Assembly (NCBI RefSeq): GCF_022414575.1
Contig: NZ_JADWYQ010000023.1
Coordinates: forward strand, 42,732 to 106,731
From: Streptomyces sp. MUM 178J
GTDB taxonomy: Bacteria; Actinomycetota; Actinomycetes; Streptomycetales; Streptomycetaceae
DNA length: 64,000 nucleotides
Direction of reading: 5' to 3'
Shown: piece after piece, positions 50,024 to 64,000 of the stretch
Layout of the letters: every line of letters starts with the position of its first letter
Numbering within the stretch: the first letter of the stretch is position 1
The notes under the pieces: model-generated
The model's input: only the letters and a program-made list of their open reading frames with translations
Databases searched by the model: none
What the model was told of the DNA's origin: nothing
Made by a program: the position numbers and the translations under genes

Positions 50024-53000
50024 TCAGGGAGTAGGGCAGGGGGCGGCGGCCGGGGAGGGCTGCCCTTGGGAGGCGCGCCAGAGTCCGGCGTACTTTCCGT
50101 CCAGGGCGAGCAGTTCCTCGTGGGTTCCGTCCTCGTGGACCCGACCCCGGTCGATGACGACGATGCGGTCGGCGCGGGAGGCGACGCTCAGCCGGTGGGC
50201 GACGACCAGGGTCGTACGACCGGTGGTGAGCCGCTCGGTGGCCCGGTTGACCAGTGCCTCGGTGGCGAGGTCGAGGGCTGCGGTGGCCTCGTCGAACAGG
50301 AGGAGGTCGGGGTCCACGAGTTCGGCGCGGGCCAGCGAGATCAGCTGGCGCTGGCCGGCCGACAGGTTCCGACCGCCTTCGGCGACCGAGTGGCGGTAGC
50401 CGCCGTCCAGGGCGCTGATGGCGTCGTGGGCGCCGACCCGCCGCGCCGCCTCGACGACTTCGGCCTCGGTCGCGTCCGGTCTTCCGTAGGCGATCGCCGA
50501 TCGGACGGTGCCCGCGAAGAGGTACGGATCCTGTGGGACGAAGCCGAGCCGGTGCCGGTAGGACGTCAGGTCCAGGTCTCGCAGGTCGGTGCCACCGACG
50601 CGGATGGCGCCGCGTGTGGGGTCGTAGAACCGCGCGACCAGTTTGACCAGGGTGGACTTGCCGGCCCCGGTCTCGCCGACGAACGCGACGGTCTGCCCGG
50701 GCGGGATGCGCAGCCGGATCCCGGTCAGGGCCGGGCCGCTGCGGTAGGCGAAGTCCACGTCGTCGAAGACGAGGTCCGCGCGCAGGGACTCGACGGGAAC
50801 CGGTCGTGCGGCGGCGGGCGTGGTGCTGGGGACCAGCAGCAGGTCGCGGACGCGCAGCAGGGACACGCGTGCCTGCTGGTAGCCGTCGAAGAGGAGGGAG
50901 AGCTGCTGGACGGGCGCGAAGAAGAGGTCGAGGTACAGGAGGGAGGCGACGAGCGTGCCCACCGTCATCGTGTCCTCGGCGATTCTGGTCACTCCGGTCC
51001 ACAGGACCGCGGTGGTGGTACAGGCGGCGAGGAACTGGATGAAGGGGAAGTACACGCCCATCAGGAACTGGCCGCGGACACGGGTGCGCCGGTATTCGTC
51101 GCTGAGGCCGGCGAAGTGGCGTACGGCCGACTCCTCACGGCGGAAGGCCTGGATGGTCCGCATTCCCGCGGCGCCCTCCTGGAGCGCGCCGTTGACCGCG
51201 GCCATCCGTTCCCGGCTCTCCGTGTAGACCTCGGAGGACCTCCTGCGGAACGCCACGGTGGCGAGGGCGAGCACCGGCAGGACGGCGAGAACCACGAGCA
51301 TGGCCGAAGCGTCGGCGACGCAGAGCATGACCAGGACGCCCAGCAGGGTCAGGGCGCTGACCAGGAGGCTTATCAGACCGGTCTGGAGGAACGAGGACAG
51401 GGAGTCCACGTCGGTCGTCATCCGCGTCATGGTCCCGCCGGCGGTCTCGTTCTCGAAGTGGTCGAGGCCCAGCCGGTGCAGGTGTGCGAAGACCCTTACC
51501 CGCAGCGCGTACAGCAGCCGCTCCCCCGCCCGGCCGGTCACCCGGATGGCTCCCCACTGGACGGCGTACTGCGTCAGGACCAGGGTGAGGGCGGCGAGCG
51601 AGGCCGTCCACACGGTGGTGAGGGCGAGCTTGTGGGTGTCGCCGGTGATCCCGTGGCGTATCGCGTAGGGCAGGGACAGTCCCGCGAGTGCGTCCGCCAC
51701 GACCAGGGCCAGGCCGAGGACGAGGGGCAGCCGGAACCCGCGCAGCAGGTGGCGCAGCCCGAAGGGGCGCGTGCCCGGGCGGGTGTGGTCGGCCGCGGCC
51801 TCGGCTTCGTCGACGTCGGGCGTGTCCTCGGCCTCGGGCAGGGCCGCCACCAGGGCCCGCATGCGGGCGGCAGCGCTCTCCCTGGCGGGGCGGCCCTGGG
51901 CCCGGGCGCCGGGGGTGGCGGCAGTCGGCACCGAGGGCGGGACCTGCCCGGCGCCTTCGGCGGGGCCGTCCTGGATGATGGCGCGGTAGTGGGCGCAGCG
52001 TGCCTTCAGTTCTTCGTGGGTGCCGGTGTCGACGATCCGGCCTCGGTCGAGCACGGCGATCCGGTCGGCCAGGTCCAGTGTCGACTTGCGGCGGGCGACG
52101 ATCAGTGTCGTGCAGCCCTCGGTCCGCTCGCGCAGCGCGTCGTGGATGTCCCGCTCCACGTGCGCGTCCACGGCGGAGGTCGCGTCGTCCAGGACGAGGA
52201 TCCGGGGCTCGGTGAGTACGGCCCGGGCGAGCGCGAGGCGCTGCCGCTGCCCGCCGGAGAGGGTGCCGCCGCCTTCGCCGACCTCGGTGGCGTAGCCGTG
52301 GGCGAGCATGGAGACGAACTCGTGGGCGCGGGCGGTGCGCGCGGCGGCGCGGACCTCCGCGTCCGTGGCGTCCGGCCGGCCGAAGGCGATGTTGTCGCGT
52401 ACGGTGCCGGCGAACAGCACCGTGTCCTCGGGGACGGTGGCGGCGGCTCCCCGCAGCGCGTCGTACGTGAGGTCACGTACGTCGGCACCGCCGATCCGGA
52501 CCGCGCCGTGGCTGACGTCGTGGAACCGGGACAGCAGCAGGGCCAGGGAGGACTTGCCCGCTCCCGGCATGCCGACGACGGCGACCGTCTCTCCCGGCGC
52601 CAGGGCCAGGGAGACGCCGGTCAGCACCGGCCGGTCCTCGTCGTAGCCGAAGGTGACGTTCTCGAATTCCACGCCGAGGGGCCCCTGGTGGGGAAGCGGG
52701 CCGGTGCCCTCCGTCAGGACCGGGCGGGTGTCGGTCATCTCCAGCACCCGCTCGATGCCCGCGCCGGCCTGCTGGCCCATGGTGAGCATCGCGGCCAGGG
52801 TCTTCACGGGGGCGGCGAGCTGGGCGAGGTAGGCGGAGAAGGCGAGGAAGGTGCCGAGCGTCATCTGGCCGCGGACGGCCATCCAGCCGCCTAGGGCCAG
52901 GACGCCGACCTGTCCGAGGGAGGGCACGGCCTGGAGCGCGGGACCGTAGCGCGCGTTGAGCCGGACCGCCCGCATCCGGCCCGCGAACAGCTCGCGGGCC

Positions 53001-53695
53001 GCGGCGGACAGCTTGTCCCGCTCCTGTTGTTCCTGGCCGAAGCCCTTGACGACCCGGATGCCGGCGGTGGACGCCGCGACGACTCCGGCGACGGCGGCCG
53101 CCCGGTTCTGGGCGTACCAGGTCGCCGGGTAGAGCCAGGTACGGCTGCGCCGGCCGATGAACCACAGGGCCGGGACCAGGGCGAGTGCGACCAGGGCGAG
53201 CAGTGGGGACAGCAGGGTCATCAGGATCAGGAAAACCAGGAGCATGCCCGCGCCGGCCACTGCTTGCGGCACGGTGGAGACCAGTCCGAAGACCATGTTG
53301 AGGTCGCCGGAGGCCCGGCCGAGCAACTGCCCGGTGTCCAGTTGCTCTCGGCGGGTGCCGTCCAGCCTCGACAGGGAGCGGAACAGCTCGACGCGCAGGT
53401 CGTGCTGGACGGCGGCGGCGAGCCGGCCGGCGTACAGCCGCCGCAGGAACGCGGCGAGGTATCCGGCCGCGGCGAGGGCGAGGAGCAGTCCCGTCCACAG
53501 TGTGGCCGAGCGGCTGGGGTCGACGATGACGTCGTCGACGATCACCATCGTCACGAGGGGGACCAGGGCGCTCGTCGCGGTTCCGGCGACGGCGGCGAGG
53601 AGCGCCGCCAGTACGCTGCAGCGGTGGCGCAGGCAGCTGCCGGTCAGCCGCCGGACCCAGGAAACCTGGGGTGTGCGGCTCCGCTTCGTCGTCAT
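50024..53695 (-). CDS. Fused tandem ABC exporter (TMD-NBD-TMD-NBD) with one degenerate ATPase half
   Basis: A 1223-residue protein starting at ATG 53695, with AGGAGG seven bases upstream (the frame extends further upstream, but that overlaps the PPTase gene). It contains two complete type IV exporter halves. NBD1 has Walker A GMPGAGKSS and LSGGQRQ, but a changed Q-loop (VPEDTVLF), Asp for the catalytic Glu (LVLDDATSAVD) and Arg for the H-loop His (VARRKSTL). NBD2 is canonical: GETGAGKST, VPQDPYLF, LSAGQRQ, LFDEATAALD and VVAHRLS. One ATP site is thus degenerate, as in asymmetric exporters. Between halves is a linker of about 60 residues. It probably exports the NRPS product. Confidence 0.92.
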   Translation of the reverse strand: MTTKRSRTPQVSWVRRLTGSCLRHRCSVLAALLAAVAGTATSALVPLVTMVIVDDVIVDPSRSATLWTGLLLALAAAGYLAAFLRRLYAGRLAAAVQHDLRVELFRSLSRLDGTRREQLDTGQLLGRASGDLNMVFGLVSTVPQAVAGAGMLLVFLILMTLLSPLLALVALALVPALWFIGRRSRTWLYPATWYAQNRAAAVAGVVAASTAGIRVVKGFGQEQQERDKLSAAARELFAGRMRAVRLNARYGPALQAVPSLGQVGVLALGGWMAVRGQMTLGTFLAFSAYLAQLAAPVKTLAAMLTMGQQAGAGIERVLEMTDTRPVLTEGTGPLPHQGPLGVEFENVTFGYDEDRPVLTGVSLALAPGETVAVVGMPGAGKSSLALLLSRFHDVSHGAVRIGGADVRDLTYDALRGAAATVPEDTVLFAGTVRDNIAFGRPDATDAEVRAAARTARAHEFVSMLAHGYATEVGEGGGTLSGGQRQRLALARAVLTEPRILVLDDATSAVDAHVERDIHDALRERTEGCTTLIVARRKSTLDLADRIAVLDRGRIVDTGTHEELKARCAHYRAIIQDGPAEGAGQVPPSVPTAATPGARAQGRPARESAAARMRALVAALPEAEDTPDVDEAEAAADHTRPGTRPFGLRHLLRGFRLPLVLGLALVVADALAGLSLPYAIRHGITGDTHKLALTTVWTASLAALTLVLTQYAVQWGAIRVTGRAGERLLYALRVRVFAHLHRLGLDHFENETAGGTMTRMTTDVDSLSSFLQTGLISLLVSALTLLGVLVMLCVADASAMLVVLAVLPVLALATVAFRRRSSEVYTESRERMAAVNGALQEGAAGMRTIQAFRREESAVRHFAGLSDEYRRTRVRGQFLMGVYFPFIQFLAACTTTAVLWTGVTRIAEDTMTVGTLVASLLYLDLFFAPVQQLSLLFDGYQQARVSLLRVRDLLLVPSTTPAAARPVPVESLRADLVFDDVDFAYRSGPALTGIRLRIPPGQTVAFVGETGAGKSTLVKLVARFYDPTRGAIRVGGTDLRDLDLTSYRHRLGFVPQDPYLFAGTVRSAIAYGRPDATEAEVVEAARRVGAHDAISALDGGYRHSVAEGGRNLSAGQRQLISLARAELVDPDLLLFDEATAALDLATEALVNRATERLTTGRTTLVVAHRLSVASRADRIVVIDRGRVHEDGTHEELLALDGKYAGLWRASQGQPSPAAAPCPTP

Positions 53696-53736
53696 CCCGG
53701 GCCTCCTGTTCGGTGTGTGGTGGGTGGGGTGGGGGG

Positions 53737-54369
53737 TCAGCGGTCGCACCGCCGTACTTCGATCCGGGTGTCCTCGCCGCCGAGGGTGGCGACGGCCAGG
53801 ACGTGGGGCCCGGGGCCGGTCGGCAGTACGGCGCAGGCGGCGCCCGATCCGTCGGGCAGCACCCGCAGGACCGAGGGAGAGCCGGCGCCGGGCGGGCTCT
53901 CCGTCGGCCGGGGGGCGGGCGGCGGCAGGAGCCGTGTGAGTCCGCCGTGCGCGAGGCCGCGGCCGTTGGCCTTGCCGACCGCTTCCTTCTGCGTCCAGAG
54001 CCAGAAGAAGGCGGGCACCCGGTCCGCTTGCGGCAGACCGGCCAGCCATTCGGCGTCCGCCTCGCCCAGCCAGCGCCGCGCCATCCGCAGTGCGGGGAGC
54101 GGCCTCAGCGTCTCGATGTCGACGCCCACGGGGCCTTCGGTGCTGAGCGCCACCGCTCGCGCTCCGGGGCTGTGGCTGATGCTCACGTGCAGTGCGGCGC
54201 CGGGGCCGCTGAGCCGGGGGCGGCCGCCGGTCTCGTACGTGAGCCGTATCCGGTCGGCCGGGCCGCCGGACAGGTCCGCGGCGGCGCGCAGCAGGGTGGT
54301 GTGTGCCGCGCGCCGCTCACCGCGGGATACGGGGCCCCAGATCACCGTGACGGCGCCGGGACCGGTCAT
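53737..54369 (-). CDS. Sfp-type 4'-phosphopantetheinyl transferase
   Basis: A 210-residue PPTase of the Sfp/Gsp class. Motifs: RLSGPGAALHVSISHSPGAR (P1 region), GPVGVDIETLRPL (GxDxE, Mg/CoA-binding) and FFWLWTQKEAVGKANGRGL (WxxKEAxxK). It activates carrier proteins by adding the phosphopantetheine arm. It sits between the ABC exporter and the MbtH gene in the NRPS operon, so it should act on PCP domains of the NRPS encoded at the right edge. Only four bases separate it from mbtH. Confidence 0.94.
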   Translation of the reverse strand: MTGPGAVTVIWGPVSRGERRAAHTTLLRAAADLSGGPADRIRLTYETGGRPRLSGPGAALHVSISHSPGARAVALSTEGPVGVDIETLRPLPALRMARRWLGEADAEWLAGLPQADRVPAFFWLWTQKEAVGKANGRGLAHGGLTRLLPPPAPRPTESPPGAGSPSVLRVLPDGSGAACAVLPTGPGPHVLAVATLGGEDTRIEVRRCDR

Positions 54370-54373
54370 GGCT

Positions 54374-54583
54374 TCAGGCTGCCATCTGCCGGATCAGGCT
54401 CTTGGGCCGCATGTCGGTCCAGTTGGTCTCGATGTAGTCGAGGCATGCCTGGCGGTCGTTCTCGGGGTAGACGACCTCCCAGCCGGCCGGCACCTCGGCG
54501 AAGTCGGGCCACAGGGAGTGCTGTCCCTCGTCGTTGGCCAGGACGATGTAGCGGCCCTCGGTGTTCTCGAACGGGTTCGTCAT
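54374..54583 (-). CDS. MbtH-like protein
   Basis: A 69-residue protein from ATG 54583 (GGAAAGG upstream; an in-frame start at 54628 is unlikely). It reads [39 protein letters not shown] and [14 protein letters not shown], the MbtH signature with the conserved Trp residues. Such proteins bind the adenylation domain and are needed for its activity, especially for Tyr-like A domains. Its presence in the NRPS operon is fitting. Confidence 0.95.
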   Translation of the reverse strand: MTNPFENTEGRYIVLANDEGQHSLWPDFAEVPAGWEVVYPENDRQACLDYIETNWTDMRPKSLIRQMAA

Positions 54584-54670
54584 TTCTCTTACCTTTCCTT
54601 TCCACTGCCTGGACGCCGATATCCTCACCCACCCGGAGAAGAATCGGCAACCTTCCCCGGATTCATTTCA

Positions 54671-55911
54671 TCAAATGTCAGTGAGCCCCGGCTCGGGCGA
54701 ATTCACAAGGACCGCCACATTGCCCGGAGGCTGCTTTCCCTCATACACCATCTGGTGCGCCCTGTCGATTTCCGAGAAGGGTAGCGTCTCACCCAGGCAG
54801 GGCTGGACGTGCCCCTGGGCGACAAGGTCGATGATGGCCGCGGTCTGCCGGACGTTCGCGGCGTGGGACCCCTGGAGGCGCTTCTGGAACATCCACAGGA
54901 ACCGCAGGTCGATGTCGGCGTCGTAGCCACTGGTGCCGGCGCAGGTAACCACCATGCCGGCACGGTCGCAGACGTAGACGGAGGTCGGCAGGGTGGCCCG
55001 GCCGGGATGCTCCAGAACAATGCTCGGCGGCCTCTTCTCGCCCAGCTGTTCCCAGAAAGTGCGGCCGAATTCCCGGGCCCCCGACATCCACTCCCGGTAG
55101 GCGGCACCATCATCCGGATTCGGGAGTTTCCCCCAGTGGTCGAATCGACTGCGGTTGATGACCCCGTGGGCTCCCAAGCGTTTACAGTAGTCGAATCTAT
55201 CGTCATCCGACACCACCGCGACAGGAATTCCGCCGAAATGTTTCGCGATCTGGATCGCCATGGATCCGAGCCCGCCGGAGCCGCCCCAGACGAGGACCGG
55301 GTCGCCGGGGCGCACGGTGTTGGGATGCCAGCCGAGCAGCATGCGGTACGAGGTGGAACCGCCGCCCAGGAAGCAGCCGGCCTCCTCCCAGCTCAGGTGC
55401 CGGGGCTTGGCGTGGCACTGGTATTCGTCGGCCACCGTGAACTGCGCGAAGGAACCGAAGTTCAGCTCGTACCCCCAGGCGCGCTGGGAACGGGAGGCGG
55501 TGGGGTCGACGCCGAGCCGGATGTCCGGGGCCGACTCGTCCCAGGCCACACCGCCGACGATGACCTGGTCACCCACGCGGAGTTGGCGGACCCCCTCGCC
55601 CACGGCCCAGACCACGCCCGCGCCCTCGGAGCCGGCGATGTGGAAGTCGTGCGGATCTCCCGCGCGTTGACGGTCCGCGATGACGTCGGCGGGGGTACCG
55701 AGCCCGGCCCAGATGCCGTTGTAGTTGATCCCGGCGGCCATCACCATGATCAGCACCTGGCCGCGCCCGACCTTCGGCGTCTGGACCACCTCGACCTGGA
55801 ACGACTGCTCCGGCGGGCCGTAGCGCTCCTGCCGGATCACCCCGGCGTACATGTAGGGGGGCACCTCGCCCAGCGGCGGGATCTCGCCCAGCTCGTACAA
55901 CTCTTTCGTCA

Positions 55912-55912
<1 letters not shown>
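54671..55912 (-). CDS. ccr: Crotonyl-CoA carboxylase/reductase
   Basis: A 413-residue medium-chain reductase of the CCR type from ATG 55912, overlapping the NRPS stop by one base (TGATG). Motifs: VMAAGINYNGIWAGLGTP, AGSEGAGVVWAVGEGV, VLVWGGSGGLGSMAIQIAKH (NADPH binding) and SIVLEHPGRATLPTSVYVCD, where EHPGR is characteristic of carboxylating CCRs. It would make an alkylmalonyl-CoA from an enoyl-CoA and CO2. In an NRPS operon without a visible PKS, it may serve an acyl starter or a PKS module outside the window. It is slightly shorter than the usual 440-450 residues. Confidence 0.88.

Positions 55913-64000
<8,088 letters not shown>

Noticed and set aside
49712..52894. Plus-strand frame of 1060 codons opposite the ABC exporter
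   Set aside because: Antisense artefact with Gly/Val/Arg-rich composition and no recognisable domains.
53696..54049. N-terminal extension of the ABC exporter to 54049
   Set aside because: It is in the PPTase coding region in another frame; the ATG at 53695 has AGGAGG and begins the first membrane domain.

Overview
The window is high-GC actinobacterial DNA, almost certainly Streptomyces. The evidence is the strong GC3 bias, GTG/TTG starts, ATGA/GTGA gene overlaps, a type VII secretion (WXG100-type) gene at the left edge, DraG-era style Streptomyces insertion sequences, and large secondary-metabolite operons. It is a mosaic accessory region. At least eight transposase genes or remnants (IS701, IS1182, IS481-like, IS3, IS630-like, IS5 twice, IS1634-like) and many truncated or frameshifted genes separate blocks that still look functional.

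Left part (1-12.4 kb): a T7SS-associated gene running off the edge, its upstream partner broken by an IS701 element, a small TetR/membrane-protein locus, a truncated DsbA-like gene next to an intact IS1182 element, a SAM methyltransferase with a palindrome at its start, a cobalamin-riboswitch-controlled cbtB-cbtA cobalt uptake pair with a divergent catalytically degenerate phosphoglycerate-mutase-like gene, and a divergent HxlR/aldo-keto reductase pair ending in a strong hairpin.

Centre-left (14.1-27.6 kb): the most unusual block is a single minus-strand operon of about 13 kb and lower GC than its surroundings. It begins with a sigma70-like promoter, a hairpin-containing leader and a 22-residue peptide gene not expected from automated calling. 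The peptide carries a YxxP motif (Y4-P7) like lasso-peptide leaders. Downstream come an asparagine-synthetase homologue with an extra C-terminal domain, a nucleotidyltransferase-fold protein with a changed active site, a PqqD/RRE protein, two family-2 glycosyltransferases, two nucleoside-monophosphate-kinase-like P-loop proteins, a radical-SAM-like barrel lacking the usual N-terminal cysteines, an MFS exporter, an AurF-type diiron oxygenase with all seven metal ligands, two alpha/beta hydrolases, a 2OG-Fe(II) oxygenase and a pyrophosphatase-like protein. I infer a RiPP pathway related to lasso biosynthesis but lacking a B2 protease and any Asp/Glu in the precursor, so probably a different peptide class.

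Centre-right (29-35.4 kb): a 2-aminoethylphosphonate catabolism locus with a glycine-oxidase-like flavoenzyme, a phosphonatase-like hydrolase, a complete ABC importer and a convergent PhnZ-like HD oxygenase. From 35.5 to 44.3 kb the DNA is a graveyard: a frameshifted 2-hydroxyacid dehydrogenase, duplicated IS5 ends, an IS1634 fragment, fragments of a carboxypeptidase and of an NRPS, and two copies of a short attachment-site-like block. Intact genes there include a VOC protein, a methyltransferase, an NAD-dependent epimerase and a type II thioesterase.

Right part (44.4-64 kb): a contiguous minus-strand biosynthetic operon. A two-module NRPS (C-A-PCP-E-C-A-PCP-TE visible, running off the right edge) is followed by a crotonyl-CoA carboxylase/reductase, MbtH, Sfp-type PPTase, a fused tandem ABC exporter with one degenerate ATPase half, a second set of MEP isoprenoid genes (ispH, dxs, ispG), a SnoaL-like protein and a branched-chain aminotransferase. 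The combination suggests a peptide with a D-configured residue, made alongside an isoprenoid or branched-chain acyl component.
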